NCBI GenBank assembly: GCA_945870855.1
Contig: CAMBTP010000013.1
Coordinates: 1 to 61,983, forward strand
Reading direction: 5' to 3'
From: Prosthecobacter debontii
GTDB lineage: Bacteria; Verrucomicrobiota; Verrucomicrobiia; Verrucomicrobiales; Akkermansiaceae
DNA length: 61,983 nt
The notes beneath the pieces were generated by a model. The model was not told where the DNA came from. It did not search any database and saw only the letters and a program-made list of their open reading frames with translations. Position numbers and translations under genes: made by a program. Of the stretch, positions 16,354 through 25,509 are shown in pieces (within the stretch, counting starts at the first letter, position 1; every line of letters starts with the position of its first letter).

Positions 16354-18495
16354 TCAGGCAACGCGATCGACGGCGATGGCCTCGACGATGTTGTTGGGAA
16401 CCTGTTCGAAATGAGAGGGAGTCATCGCGTAGGAAGCGCGGCCGGATGAGAGTGTGCGTACGGCGGTGGCGTAGCCGAACATTTCCTTGAGAGGAACGTT
16501 GGCGCGGACGATTGAAAACGTGCCTTTGGATTCCATAGATTGGATTTGGCCGCGGCGGCGGTTGAGATCACCCATGACATCACCTTGGTAATCGTCGGGG
16601 GTGGAAACTTCGACGGCCATAATTGGCTCGAGAAGGATTGGACCGGCGTTTCTGAGACCGTCACGCACGGCGAAGATTGCAGCCATGGCGAAGGCGTTCT
16701 CATTGGAATCGACCTCGTGGAAGGAGCCGTCGAGGATATCGACGTGGAGGTCGATGACAGGGTAGCCCGCGACGACACCGTTGATGGTGGCTTCGCGGCA
16801 GCCTTTGATGACAGAATTGATATATTCCTTGGGGATCGAGCCGCCGACGGTCTTGTTTTCGACAGTAACGCCCTTGCCGCTTTCGTTGGGCTTTACGGAA
16901 AGGATGACATGGCCGTATTGGCCGCGGCCACCGGATTGCTTGATGAGCTTGCCTTCGCCGCCAGCGGGTTTCGTGATCGTTTCGCGGTAGGAAATCTGGG
17001 GAGCACCGGTATTAGCATCAACCTTGAACTCGCGCTTGATGCGATCGACGATAATTTCGAGGTGGAGCTCGCCCATTCCAGAAATGATGGTCTGGCCGGT
17101 TTCCTCGTCGGTTTTCACCATGAAAGTCGGATCCTCATCGGAAAGCCGGGCGAGTGCCATGGCGAGTTTATCCTGATCTACCTTGGTGCGTGGCTCGACG
17201 GCCATGGAAATGACTGGTTCTGGGAAAGTCGGTGGCTCGAGAACCACATCGTGGCCTTCGGCAGCGAGGGTGTCACCAGTGGTGGCGTTTTTCAGGCCGA
17301 CCATCGCAGCGATGTCACCGGCGAAGCAGGCGTCGATATCCTTGTGCTCGTCGGCTTGGATGCGGATGAGGCGCCCGACGCGCTCGGACTTGCGGGTGCG
17401 GGGGTTATAGACGGTATCGCCTTTACGAACGACGCCGGAATAGACGCGGAAGAAAACGAGTTTTCCGACGAACTTATCGGCCCAGAGTTTGAAGGCCAGC
17501 GCGGTGAACTTCGCGTTGTCGGTGGTGGGAACTTCGATGACAGTCTCGTGGTTTTCCGGATCCATGCCGGCAGCGAAAGGGATGTCGAGGGGGGAAGGAA
17601 GGTAGTCGATGACGGCGTCGAGAAGATACTGAACGCCTTTGTTCTTGAAAGCGGATCCGCCGGCGACGGGGACGAGTTTGTTGGCGATAGTGGCGCGGCG
17701 GATAGCCTGCTTGAGCTCATCGCGGGTGATCTCCTCTTCCATCAGGAATTTCTCACCGAGGATGTCATCGCAATCGGAGACGGTGGAGAGAAGTTCGGCA
17801 TAAGCTGCCTTTGCGACAGCAGCTTGTTCTGTATCTAGCTCGGCGATGCTGTAGGTGGAGCCAAATTTGTCGTCATCGGAATAATAGACGGCGACTTGGT
17901 TGACCACATCGATCTGCCCTTTAAGGTGCTCCTCGCAACCGATGGGGATCAGGATGCGGACGGCATTTGCGCCGAGTTTTTCCTTGATCTCCTTGAAGAC
18001 GTTTTCGAAATCAGCCCCGGTGCGATCCATCTTATTGACGAAGACGATGCGAGGAACTTTGTATTTGGTGGCCTGTCTCCAGACAGTTTCTGTCTGAGGC
18101 TGGACACCGGCGACACCGCAGAAAACGACGATGGCACCATCAAGAACCCGGAGCGAGCGCTCCACCTCTGCGGTGAAATCCACGTGGCCGGGGGTGTCGA
18201 TGATGTTGATGCGCTGTTTCTCGCCGCTGTAAAGCTTGGTAACGTTTTCCTCTTCACGCTGCCACCACTCGGTGGTTACGGCGGCGGAGGTAATGGTGAT
18301 GCCGCGCTCGCGCTCCTGCTCCATCCAATCGGTGGTGGCAGCGCCGTCATGAACCTCACCGATCTTGTGGATCATTCCAGTGTAGAAGAGAATACGCTCG
18401 GTGAGCGTCGTCTTCCCGGCATCGATATGCGCTGCGATCCCGATGTTTCGGGTCCGCTCAAGCGTATAAGGCCGGTCTGGATGATTGGGGTTCAA
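16354..18495 (-). CDS. fusA: Elongation factor G
   Basis: Ribosomal translocase GTPase of 713 residues. G1 box AHIDAGKTT near residue 21, DTPGHVDFT near 90, NKMDRTGAD near 145, and the domain IV motif [13 protein letters not shown]. The start is unusual: the first ATG lies only at residue 41, inside the G domain, so translation must begin at a non-ATG codon. TTG at 18495 fits. It lies inside a heptad repeat tract, and an in-frame TGA stop is two codons upstream, so no earlier start except ATT is possible. Canonical position between rpsG and rpsJ. Confidence 0.95.
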   Translation of the reverse strand: MNPNHPDRPYTLERTRNIGIAAHIDAGKTTLTERILFYTGMIHKIGEVHDGAATTDWMEQERERGITITSAAVTTEWWQREEENVTKLYSGEKQRINIIDTPGHVDFTAEVERSLRVLDGAIVVFCGVAGVQPQTETVWRQATKYKVPRIVFVNKMDRTGADFENVFKEIKEKLGANAVRILIPIGCEEHLKGQIDVVNQVAVYYSDDDKFGSTYSIAELDTEQAAVAKAAYAELLSTVSDCDDILGEKFLMEEEITRDELKQAIRRATIANKLVPVAGGSAFKNKGVQYLLDAVIDYLPSPLDIPFAAGMDPENHETVIEVPTTDNAKFTALAFKLWADKFVGKLVFFRVYSGVVRKGDTVYNPRTRKSERVGRLIRIQADEHKDIDACFAGDIAAMVGLKNATTGDTLAAEGHDVVLEPPTFPEPVISMAVEPRTKVDQDKLAMALARLSDEDPTFMVKTDEETGQTIISGMGELHLEIIVDRIKREFKVDANTGAPQISYRETITKPAGGEGKLIKQSGGRGQYGHVILSVKPNESGKGVTVENKTVGGSIPKEYINSVIKGCREATINGVVAGYPVIDLHVDILDGSFHEVDSNENAFAMAAIFAVRDGLRNAGPILLEPIMAVEVSTPDDYQGDVMGDLNRRRGQIQSMESKGTFSIVRANVPLKEMFGYATAVRTLSSGRASYAMTPSHFEQVPNNIVEAIAVDRVA

Positions 18496-18523
18496 AATTC
18501 AACTTTCAAAATTCAACTCTCAA
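18493..18523. repeat. Heptad AT-rich tract overlapping the fusA start
   Basis: Minus strand: head CCTCTTCATTGAGAG, then GTTGAATTTTGAAA twice over. The fusA TTG start codon is within the last unit. Confidence 0.7.
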
Positions 18524-18552
18524 TGAAGAGGCTGGATTCTCTGCTTTCTCTT

Positions 18553-19026
18553 TTAGAAACGGAAGTGAGCGAAGGCGCGGTTGGCTTGAGCCATTTTGTG
18601 AACGTCGTCGCGCTTGCGGACCGTGGCGCCTTGGTTATTTGCGGCGTCCTTAATCTCGTTAGAAAGGGCGACGTGCATCGGGGTGCCTTTGCGGTTGCGG
18701 GCGTAGTTGACAAGCCAGCGCATGGCGAGGGACTCGGAACGGGCCGGATCCACTTCGAGCGGCACTTGGTAGGTCGCTCCACCGACGCGGCGGGACTTGA
18801 CCTCAACGCGCGGCTTGGAGTTTTCCACAGCGCGGGTGATGACTTCCAGTGGATCTACAGTATCGGTGCCTTCGTTGGCGCGGTCGATAGCGGCATACAC
18901 GATGCGTTGGGCGAGCGAGCGCTTGCCGTCCTGCATGACTTTGGTGATGAGGTGACCGACAACCGGGCTGTCGTAGCGAGGGTCGCGGCGATCCGGTTTG
19001 GTGAAGATTCTCTTGCGTCGTGGCAT
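18553..19026 (-). CDS. rpsG: 30S ribosomal protein S7 (uS7)
   Basis: 16S rRNA 3'-domain organiser. The product is 157 residues with MPRRKRIFTKPDRRDPRYDS, GGATYQVPLEVDPARSESLA and the C-terminal KMAQANRAFAHFRF. Between rpsL and fusA as in the canonical str operon. Confidence 0.97.
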   Translation of the reverse strand: MPRRKRIFTKPDRRDPRYDSPVVGHLITKVMQDGKRSLAQRIVYAAIDRANEGTDTVDPLEVITRAVENSKPRVEVKSRRVGGATYQVPLEVDPARSESLAMRWLVNYARNRKGTPMHVALSNEIKDAANNQGATVRKRDDVHKMAQANRAFAHFRF

Positions 19027-19056
19027 GATTCTTAGTGGTGGAGGTTTCTGGAAAAA

Positions 19057-19461
19057 TTATCTCTTCTTGGCAGGAGCGGCTGCTTGGCCGGGCTTCGGCT
19101 TCTTCGCGCCGTATTTCGAGCGTGATTGACGGCGCTTATCGATACCGAGGGTATCAAGCGAACCGCGGACGATGTGGTAACGCACACCTGGAAGGTCTTT
19201 CACCCGACCGCCGCGAACGAGGACGATGGAGTGTTCTTGGAGATTGTGGCCTTCGCCGCCGATGTAAGCGATAACTTCGAATCCATTGGTGAGGCGAACC
19301 TTGGCGACCTTACGAAGCGCGGAGTTCGGCTTCTTGGGCGTGCGGGTCATCACCTGGAGACAGACACCGCGGCGTTGCGGGCAGTTTACGAGAGCGGGCG
19401 ATTTCGACTTCTCGACGGGAACGTGGCGTCCTTTGCGAACGAGTTGATTGATGGTCGGCAT
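19057..19461 (-). CDS. rpsL: 30S ribosomal protein S12 (uS12)
   Basis: Decoding-centre protein of 134 residues from [12 protein letters not shown]. The decoding loops [19 protein letters not shown] (Lys at the classical streptomycin position) and [20 protein letters not shown] are intact, suggesting a streptomycin-sensitive allele. The Shine-Dalgarno AAGGAA lies 6 bases upstream, supporting this start over one 72 bases upstream. First gene of the block, so the operon promoter should lie in the divergent spacer that follows. Confidence 0.97.
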   Translation of the reverse strand: MPTINQLVRKGRHVPVEKSKSPALVNCPQRRGVCLQVMTRTPKKPNSALRKVAKVRLTNGFEVIAYIGGEGHNLQEHSIVLVRGGRVKDLPGVRYHIVRGSLDTLGIDKRRQSRSKYGAKKPKPGQAAAPAKKR

Positions 19462-20050
19462 GATTTCCTTCGTGGTTCTGGATTTGTCTTGAAAATTTCT
19501 TGGGACAAACCGGCACGAAGACGGGGCTTTCAAAACCCGTGATCGCTTTTTTCCGGAGCTGCACCCGATAAGTTCCCTATTTGTGGTGATTGCCGTCGTT
19601 TTGGACGGTTCAGCCTCGCTGTGGGGGGCGGGACTCTATTCATCCGAATCAGTGTGACAAGACCTTTTTTCAAAAAAAAGCAGAAATCTCCCAAACAGTT
19701 AGTCGGTAAGGGATACGTGAGCTCGCCGTTACGCAAATAGCCAGACTGCACTCGTAAATCCCGCATGCGCCTTAATAGCCCCTCCGCCATGCCGATTACC
19801 CGCATCGAACCCCGCATCCGCGAGCTGGGGTAATCGCGTGTATCAGCCACTCTCCCGCCTTTGATTTCATTTTCCCTACAACTCGTTTTGTTGCGAGAAT
19901 TTGTATTGAAATATCCCCGAATAGTAATTTCGGGTGTTTCATTTTGGGAACTGAAAATAGTTCAAAGATGTGTTTTTCTTTGTTTTTTAGGAAAAAAATG
20001 GTTTTCGGGTTGACACACTCTCTGAATTCGATTTTAAGCCGTGCCCGCCG
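19462..20050. other. Divergent intergenic region between rpsL and pduL
   Basis: A 589-bp spacer from which the ribosomal operon (minus) and the microcompartment operon (plus) diverge. No convincing gene is seen. It becomes strongly AT-rich from about 19860. It holds short inverted repeats at 19916-19934 (CCCGAA, 7 nt, TTCGGG) and 19948-19963 (GAACT, 6 nt, AGTTC), and a -35-like TTGACA at 20010-20015. These could be regulatory for pduL. I could not assign a confident promoter for rpsL. Confidence 0.6.
19916..19963. promoter_or_regulatory. Candidate operators upstream of the microcompartment operon
   Basis: Two short inverted repeats, CCCGAA/TTCGGG and GAACT/AGTTC, 90-135 bases upstream of pduL in AT-rich DNA. 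A similar palindrome (TCGGAAT/ATTCCGA) occurs inside the operon at 27670. Binding by a sugar-responsive repressor is conjecture; no regulator gene is in the window. Confidence 0.35.
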
Positions 20051-20731
20051 ATGGTCTCATCCATTTCACAAAACACTCCAAGAGCCGTAATCGAACACCT
20101 CGTTCGTGAGCAGGTTTATGCCAGCCTAGGTCTTTCGATACCTGCAGCCTCGAAGGCTCCGAATGCGTTGCTCGTCAACATTTCCGCCAGGCACTGCCAT
20201 CTGACTCAGGAAGCGGTCGAAGCTCTGTTTGGGCCGGGGCACAAGCTGACCCCGATGAAAGGGCTTTACCAAAATGGCCAATACGCCGCCAAGGAATCCA
20301 TCACCCTGATCGGACCTCGCAGCCGGATCATTTCCAATCTTCGGATTCTTGGTCCTTGCCGCGACTTGAATCAAGTCGAGCTGGCTTATACCGATGCGAT
20401 TTCGCTGGGCTTTGATATTCCGGTCAAGATGTCCGGCGCCATCAAAGCAACTCCGAGCTGCATGCTCATGGGTCCTCACGGCTACTTTCAGATGGACGAG
20501 GGAGTCATCCGCGCCCAGCCACATGTTCACATGCATCCTGACGATGCGGCCTACTACGGTGTAAAGCACCTTGATACCATGAAATTGAAAGTTCACGGCC
20601 CGCTCGGCATGACTTTCGACAATCTCATCGTTCGGGTTGATCCATCATTTAAGTTGGAGGTCCACATCGATACCGATGAAGGCAATGCCTGCGGCCTCAA
20701 GCCGGATACTTTCTGTGAACTCACCAAATAA
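20051..20731 (+). CDS. pduL: Microcompartment phosphotransacylase PduL
   Basis: Converts acyl-CoA plus phosphate to acyl phosphate plus CoA inside the shell, recycling CoA for the aldehyde dehydrogenase. The product is 226 residues. Residues 1-28 (PRAVIEHLVREQVYASLGL) form an amphipathic helix typical of an encapsulation peptide, followed by a linker. The metal-binding histidines are visible at H48 and H50 (SARHCHLT) and H158, H160, H162 (QPHVHMHPDD). The start at 20051 keeps the targeting peptide, though no Shine-Dalgarno is seen. First gene of the operon; here it makes lactyl phosphate if the pathway assignment is right. Confidence 0.94.
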   Translation: MVSSISQNTPRAVIEHLVREQVYASLGLSIPAASKAPNALLVNISARHCHLTQEAVEALFGPGHKLTPMKGLYQNGQYAAKESITLIGPRSRIISNLRILGPCRDLNQVELAYTDAISLGFDIPVKMSGAIKATPSCMLMGPHGYFQMDEGVIRAQPHVHMHPDDAAYYGVKHLDTMKLKVHGPLGMTFDNLIVRVDPSFKLEVHIDTDEGNACGLKPDTFCELTK

Positions 20732-20764
20732 TCTCAAACCAATCCTACACCACCAAAGAACAAT

Positions 20765-21037
20765 ATGAACACTGCACTCGGCATGATCGAAACTAAAGGC
20801 TACGTCGGCAGCGTCGAAGCCACGGACGCAATGGCAAAAGCCGCAAACGTCAAACTTATATCCCAAATTCAAACCGGCGGCGGCTTCCTCACCGTGCTGG
20901 TCAAAGGCGACGTCGGCAGCGTGAAAGCTGCGGTGGACGCAGGTGCCGAAGCGGCAGGCCGCGTCGGTGAACTTGTCGCTGCACACGTCATCGCCCGTCC
21001 ACACGCGGAGCTTCTTGCCCAGTTCGGCATCGCTTAA
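20765..21037 (+). CDS. BMC-H shell protein 1
   Basis: Single BMC domain (Pfam BMC type) of 90 residues that forms hexameric facet tiles. Typical text: ALGMIETKGYVGSVEATDAM and VGELVAAHVIARPHAEL. The predicted pore loop reads QTGGGF where PduA-type proteins have KIGSGL, so the pore differs in size or charge from the second BMC-H. Follows pduL by 33 bases and precedes another BMC-H by 35. Confidence 0.95.
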   Translation: MNTALGMIETKGYVGSVEATDAMAKAANVKLISQIQTGGGFLTVLVKGDVGSVKAAVDAGAEAAGRVGELVAAHVIARPHAELLAQFGIA

Positions 21038-21072
21038 TCCCTCAAATCCAACCACTCAAACCAAATACCACC

Positions 21073-21351
21073 ATGGCCAAGCAAGCAATCGGCATCATTG
21101 AAACCAAAGGTTTCATCTCTCTCATCGAAGCCTCTGACGCAGCCCTTAAAGCTGCTGATATCAAGATGACAGGCTGGGACAAAATCGGATCCGGTCTTGT
21201 CACCGGTTTCTTCACGGGCGACGTCGCCGCGGTCAAAGCCGGCCTCGATGCCGCCGCCGCCGCAGGTGCCAAACTCGGCAGCGTCACCTCGGTTCAAGTC
21301 ATTCCACGTCCGCACGACGATCTGTCGAAACTCGGAACCTGGATTGCCTGA
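21073..21351 (+). CDS. BMC-H shell protein 2 (PduA-like pore)
   Basis: A 92-residue BMC-H with MAKQAIGIIETKGFISLIEA and the pore loop KIGSGLVTG, matching PduA-type pores that pass small polar aldehydes and alcohols. C-terminal VTSVQVIPRPHDDLSKLG is standard. Second of three BMC-H paralogues. Confidence 0.95.
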   Translation: MAKQAIGIIETKGFISLIEASDAALKAADIKMTGWDKIGSGLVTGFFTGDVAAVKAGLDAAAAAGAKLGSVTSVQVIPRPHDDLSKLGTWIA

Positions 21352-21386
21352 TCCCGGATCTAAAATTTGAACCCTCAATCCCACTA

Positions 21387-22562
21387 ATGCTCGTCCTCGT
21401 CGCCAACCTTGGCTCGACCTCCTTCAAATATCGCCTTTTCCGTATGGATCAGAGCGATGGTAAGGTCGTGGCCAAAGGTGGCTATGAGCGGGTGACGGAT
21501 CACGCAACGGTGATCGAGGATACTCTCTCGACCTTGCAGCGGGACGGGATCATCAGCAACCCAGATGAGATCGATGCCGTGGGTTTCAAGACCGTTCTGG
21601 GCAAAAATCTCAGTGGCTGTGTGATTGCAGATCAAAAGGCGATTGATGCGTTGGATGGCTTCACCGCCGTCGCGCCAGCACATAATCCGCCCTATGCGGC
21701 AGGTATTCGCCAGTTCCAGACCGCGCTTCCAAAAGCCCGTCTCGTCGCCCTCTTTGAAACTGCCTTTTATCAATGGACCTCACCTGCCTACTACAGCTAT
21801 GCGATTCCAAAAGCATGGCGTGACATCGGCATAAGGCGCTACGGTTTTCACGGCGCGAGCCACAAGTTTATCGCAGAACGTTCTGCCGAGTTGGGCGGGC
21901 GTGACGATGTGGCAGAGATTGCCCGCCGCCTCTATCTGGATGGCCCACAATCCATTGATGGCAAGCCTTTCCGCGTAATTTCATGTCACCTTGGCGGATC
22001 GAGTTCCGTTACTGGAATCCGAAATGGAGTCGCGATCGGATCCAGCATGGGCTTCTCGCCGCAAAGCGGTCTCCCACAAAACAACCGGGTGGGCGATCTG
22101 GACTCCGGCGCCATTCCCTATGCCATGCGAACACTCGGCATCTCTTTGGACGAAGCCGAACGGCAACTCACCAAAGAATCCGGCCTTCTCGGCCTCTCCG
22201 GTATCTCTAACGACAGCCGGGACATTGAAGCCGCTGCCGCTACCGGCAACGCCGACGCCCAACTGGCCATCGACGCCAATATCCGCGCGATCCGCCACTG
22301 GATCGGCGCTTTCCTTATCGATCTTGGTGGCCTCGATGCCATCGTTTTCACCGCAGGCATCGGGGAAAATGGAACCAACACCCGTGCCGAGGTTTGCAAA
22401 AATCTCGAAGCCTTCGGAGTTTATCTCGACCCCGCGAAAAACACCGCTTGTCGCGCCTCCGAAGCCATCATCAGCACCGATGATTCTCCCGTGAAAATCA
22501 TGGTCATCCCCGCCAACGAAGAACTCGTGTTGGCTCGCGAAGTCTATCGCAAACTTTCCTAG
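21387..22562 (+). CDS. ackA: Acetate kinase family, microcompartment-associated
   Basis: Transfers phosphate from an acyl phosphate to ADP, giving ATP and the free acid. The product is 391 residues. Motifs: LVLVANLGSTSFKYRLF at the N-terminus, GFHGASHKFIAERSAEL, HLGGSSSVTGIRNGVAIGSS and FTAGIGENG. It lies between shell genes, which is typical of PVM loci and rare in enteric Pdu or Eut operons. Its substrate here is probably lactyl or propionyl phosphate made by PduL. No clear encapsulation peptide is seen, so it may act inside or at the shell. Confidence 0.93.
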   Translation: MLVLVANLGSTSFKYRLFRMDQSDGKVVAKGGYERVTDHATVIEDTLSTLQRDGIISNPDEIDAVGFKTVLGKNLSGCVIADQKAIDALDGFTAVAPAHNPPYAAGIRQFQTALPKARLVALFETAFYQWTSPAYYSYAIPKAWRDIGIRRYGFHGASHKFIAERSAELGGRDDVAEIARRLYLDGPQSIDGKPFRVISCHLGGSSSVTGIRNGVAIGSSMGFSPQSGLPQNNRVGDLDSGAIPYAMRTLGISLDEAERQLTKESGLLGLSGISNDSRDIEAAAATGNADAQLAIDANIRAIRHWIGAFLIDLGGLDAIVFTAGIGENGTNTRAEVCKNLEAFGVYLDPAKNTACRASEAIISTDDSPVKIMVIPANEELVLAREVYRKLS

Positions 22563-22609
22563 TCTCTCATCTCATCACCTCTCACAACTCACAATAAACA
22601 AATACTACC

Positions 22610-22918
22610 ATGGCCAAACAAGCAATTGGACTCTTAGAAACCCGCGGGCTCGCATGTCTCGTCGTCGGCGTTGACGCGATGCTCAAATCCGCAAACGTTG
22701 AACTCATCGGACCAATGAAGCAAGTCGGCAACGCGCTGTGCAATGCCGTCGTCAGTGGCGATGTCGCCGCTGTGAAGGCAGCGCTCGACGCAGGTGCCGC
22801 CGCCGCTTCCCAATCCGGTGAAGTCGTCAGCGCCCATGTCATCGCCCGCCCGGACGAAGCTATCGATGGCGTGCTGCCCAAGGAAGCAACCGCCGCCGCA
22901 CGTCCTGCACGTAAGTAA
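22610..22918 (+). CDS. BMC-H shell protein 3, divergent pore
   Basis: A 102-residue BMC-H starting MAKQAIGLLETRGLACLVVG. The pore loop reads QVGNAL in place of KIGSGL, so the pore-lining Gly-Ser is replaced by bulkier Asn-Ala. The C-terminus is extended by about 12 residues rich in Ala/Arg/Lys (KEATAAARPARK). Most described PVM loci carry two BMC-H genes, so this third copy may be a specialised pore or an adaptor that binds cargo. Fold certain; role inferred. Confidence 0.93.
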   Translation: MAKQAIGLLETRGLACLVVGVDAMLKSANVELIGPMKQVGNALCNAVVSGDVAAVKAALDAGAAAASQSGEVVSAHVIARPDEAIDGVLPKEATAAARPARK

Positions 22919-22980
22919 TCCTCAAATCGCCGCACCTGTTGCTCTCACGAGTCACAGGTGCGGCCTAACCCCACTACCAG

Positions 22981-23289
22981 ATGTTTCTAGCAGAAGTCAT
23001 CGGACAAGTAGTCTCCACGAAAAAAGACGAGCTCATGGTCGGAAGGAAACTTCTCCTGCTCCGTCCCAAACTCGTGGACGATAAAGACCCGTCCAAATTC
23101 AAGGACGGCCAGAACACCATCGTCGCGATCGACACGGTCGGCGCGGGTGAGGGCGAGCTCGTGCTTTTCTGCCAGGGCAGCTCGGCTCGTTCCGCTCAAG
23201 GCTTGAAATTAATTCCTGTGGATGCCGCTATCGTCGCAATAATTGATCGCGTCGAGGTTCTCGGAAAAACCGTTTATAAAGGCGATTAA
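22981..23289 (+). CDS. BMC-P pentamer vertex protein 1
   Basis: EutN/CcmL-family protein (102 residues) that caps shell vertices. Pattern: MFLAEVIGQVVSTKKDELMV, LLLRPKL, IVAIDTVGAGEGELVLFCQG and AAIVAIIDRVEV. The most canonical of the three BMC-P proteins here, sitting just upstream of the aldehyde dehydrogenase. Confidence 0.95.
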   Translation: MFLAEVIGQVVSTKKDELMVGRKLLLLRPKLVDDKDPSKFKDGQNTIVAIDTVGAGEGELVLFCQGSSARSAQGLKLIPVDAAIVAIIDRVEVLGKTVYKGD

Positions 23290-23350
23290 ATCGACCTCAC
23301 CAATCGTTTGATTGGCTCAGATTCGTGCCACCTCCCATTCCATTTTCTCA

Positions 23351-24832
23351 ATGAAAAATCTCGATCCAGAAACGCTGCGCTCCGTCGTAGAATCCGTTAT
23401 TTCACGTCTTGCCGCTAACGGCGTATCCAGCACTGCAGCACCCGTGCAACCTGCGAGCGATGCAAGTTCCTGCGGATGCGGTTGCAGTGGTGAATCCGGA
23501 CAACGCGGAGTCTTCACTTGCGTGGACAAAGCCGCCCATGCTGCCACCGATGCCCATCTCCAGTTGAAAAAACTCGGAGTCGCCGGTCGTGATAAGGTCA
23601 TCACAATCGTCAAAGGACTCGCCGTCGCCAACGCGGAACCTTGGGGCAAGTTCGAAATGGAAGAGACCAAAATCGGTCGTCTGGATCATAAAATCGGTAA
23701 ACTCCTCATCACCAAAAACGTTCCGGGCACCGAGTGGTTGCAGCCCTACGCCTTGAGCGGCGATGGCGGTATTACCCTGGAAGAATATGCCCCATTCGGC
23801 GTGATCGGAGCCATCCTCCCCGTCACCCACTCCGTCCCCACTCTGACAGGAAATGTCATCAACATGGTGGCCGCCGGAAATTCCATCGTTTTCAATCCCC
23901 ATCCCGGTGGTGCACGCAGCGCAGCGATGGCCGTTCGCGCTTACAACGAAGCGATCTTCCGCGAGATCGGTATCGACAATATTATCACCACCATCGAATC
24001 ACCGAGCATCGAGTCCTTTGACCTGCTGTGTAAGAATCCTCTGATCAACCTGCTCGCCATCACAGGCGGCCCCGCCGTCGTGAACGCCGCCATGAAATCC
24101 GGCAAACGCGCGATTTGCGCCGGCCCGGGAAATCCAGTAGTCGTAGTAGATGAAAGCGCGGATCTCGCTCGCGCCGCCCGCAACGTCATCGAAGGTGGCG
24201 CATTTGATAACAACCTCCTCTGCATCGGAGAAAAAGTCGTCTTCGTCGTTGCTTCTGTTTTCAATCGCTTCTGCGAAGAACTCTCCAAAGCAGGTGCCGC
24301 ACGCTTAAATGCCCAACAACTCGAGCGACTCACCGCCGCTGCCTTCAATATCAAGCCCGGCGAAGGTGGTGGATGCTCACATGCATCCGTGAACCGCGCC
24401 CTCGTCGGTGCCGATCCAAGCGTGCTTGCCCAACATGCAGGAGCCACCATTCCCGCAGGCACCCAACTGCTCTTCGCCGAAACGGATGCCGACCACCTCT
24501 TTGTCCAAGAGGAGCAAATGATGCCGATGCTTCCCATCGTTTCCTGCCCAGATTTTGAAACCGCCGTGCGCGAGGCCAAGCGTGCCGAGCACAACTACCG
24601 CCACTCTGCCATCATCCACACCAAGGATGTCGATCACATGACCTACATGGCCAAGGAAATGGACACCACCATCTTCGTCAAAAACGGAGCTTCCGTTGCC
24701 GGTCTCGGCCTTGGCGGAGAAGGTTATCTCTCCTACTCCATCGCCACCACCACCGGCGAGGGAATCACCACTCCCAAAACCTTCACCCGCGTCCGCCGCT
24801 GCGTGCTCGTGGAAAACCTCCGCATCATTTGA
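23351..24832 (+). CDS. CoA-acylating aldehyde dehydrogenase, encapsulated
   Basis: Oxidises the core aldehyde (probably L-lactaldehyde) to acyl-CoA with NAD and CoA; PduP/EutE-like. The product is 493 residues from MKNLDPETLRSVVESVISRL, an amphipathic encapsulation peptide. A start 39 bases upstream would put extra residues before it, so 23351 is preferred. The catalytic cysteine is C291 (NNLLCIGEK); the NAD-binding region has FNPHPGGARSAA. An odd feature is the linker SSCGCGCSGESGQ with cysteines at 41, 43, 45 and another at 57. Confidence 0.94.
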   Translation: MKNLDPETLRSVVESVISRLAANGVSSTAAPVQPASDASSCGCGCSGESGQRGVFTCVDKAAHAATDAHLQLKKLGVAGRDKVITIVKGLAVANAEPWGKFEMEETKIGRLDHKIGKLLITKNVPGTEWLQPYALSGDGGITLEEYAPFGVIGAILPVTHSVPTLTGNVINMVAAGNSIVFNPHPGGARSAAMAVRAYNEAIFREIGIDNIITTIESPSIESFDLLCKNPLINLLAITGGPAVVNAAMKSGKRAICAGPGNPVVVVDESADLARAARNVIEGGAFDNNLLCIGEKVVFVVASVFNRFCEELSKAGAARLNAQQLERLTAAAFNIKPGEGGGCSHASVNRALVGADPSVLAQHAGATIPAGTQLLFAETDADHLFVQEEQMMPMLPIVSCPDFETAVREAKRAEHNYRHSAIIHTKDVDHMTYMAKEMDTTIFVKNGASVAGLGLGGEGYLSYSIATTTGEGITTPKTFTRVRRCVLVENLRII

Positions 24833-24885
24833 AGACTCAAGATTGCAAGAAGCAAGAGAGAGAAGGCTAAGTGCTAATCTCCACC

Positions 24886-24911
24886 AATTTCTAATTTCTA
24901 ATATCAAATTA
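24886..24911. repeat. Heptad AT-rich tract before the second BMC-P
   Basis: Plus strand: ATTTCTA ATTTCTA ATATCAA ATT, period 7, in the 86-bp gap before the start at 24920. The only clear plus-strand member of the family in the window. Confidence 0.65.
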
Positions 24912-24919
24912 CCTTTCCC

Positions 24920-25174
24920 ATGTTCCTCGCTCAAGTCGTCGGCCACGCGGTCAGCAGTCATTGTCATCCCTCACTCAAGGGACACAAGATGATGCTGTGC
25001 CAAGCCTACGATCCCGAGCACGGCCTGACAGGAGCTCCGATGGTTGCCATCGATCTCTTCGGCGCAGGCCTCCATTCCAAAGTGATGGTTTCCACCGATG
25101 GCCTCGGAGCCCGCCACATCGTCCACGACGATAGCTCACCTATCCGCAACTTCATCCAAGGCGTAATCGACTAA
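24920..25174 (+). CDS. BMC-P pentamer vertex protein 2
   Basis: EutN/CcmL family, 84 residues: MFLAQVVGHAVSSHCHPSLK, MVAIDLFGAGLHSKVMVSTD. Shorter than the first BMC-P and with several histidines near the N-terminus (HAVSSHCHPSLKGH). Three different BMC-P genes per locus is a hallmark of PVM-type compartments. Confidence 0.93.
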   Translation: MFLAQVVGHAVSSHCHPSLKGHKMMLCQAYDPEHGLTGAPMVAIDLFGAGLHSKVMVSTDGLGARHIVHDDSSPIRNFIQGVID

Positions 25175-25183
25175 TTTCCCACC

Positions 25184-25504
25184 ATGCGCATAGCCCAAGT
25201 CATCGGTCGAGTTACCCTGAGTATCCAAGATCCCTCCTTCAAAGGCGGTCGTTGGCTCATGGTGAACCCTCTCGATGCCCAGCAATACAACGATGCTTGC
25301 CAAACTGCCCCAGCACTAACCGCCCAATCCACTTTCGTTGCCTATGACAACATGGGCGCGGGCGATGGTGACATCGTCGGCATCGTCGAAGGCGCAGAAG
25401 CCACCGCCCCTTTTGATTTTCCAATTCCTATCGATGCCATTACCGTCGCTATTTTCGATTCTATTTCCTACGAGCCACCTGTTTCCATTCCTTCTAACCG
25501 CTGA
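25184..25504 (+). CDS. BMC-P pentamer vertex protein 3
   Basis: EutN/CcmL family, 106 residues: MRIAQVIGRVTLSIQDPSFK, FVAYDNMGAGDGDIVGIVEG and ITVAIFDSISYE. The mid-loop is longer than in the other two. Only 9 bases separate it from the previous gene and 5 from the aldolase, implying tight co-translation. Confidence 0.93.
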   Translation: MRIAQVIGRVTLSIQDPSFKGGRWLMVNPLDAQQYNDACQTAPALTAQSTFVAYDNMGAGDGDIVGIVEGAEATAPFDFPIPIDAITVAIFDSISYEPPVSIPSNR

Positions 25505-25509
25505 ACCAC

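Noticed and set aside
19530..19850. Minus-strand frame of 106 codons in the divergent spacer
   Set aside because: No recognisable domain, no start context, odd composition, and it overlaps the likely rpsL promoter region.
20010..20038. TTGACA with a weak -10 (about TTTAAG) just before pduL
   Set aside because: Would leave a leader of only a few bases and the -10 is poor; noted but not called a promoter.
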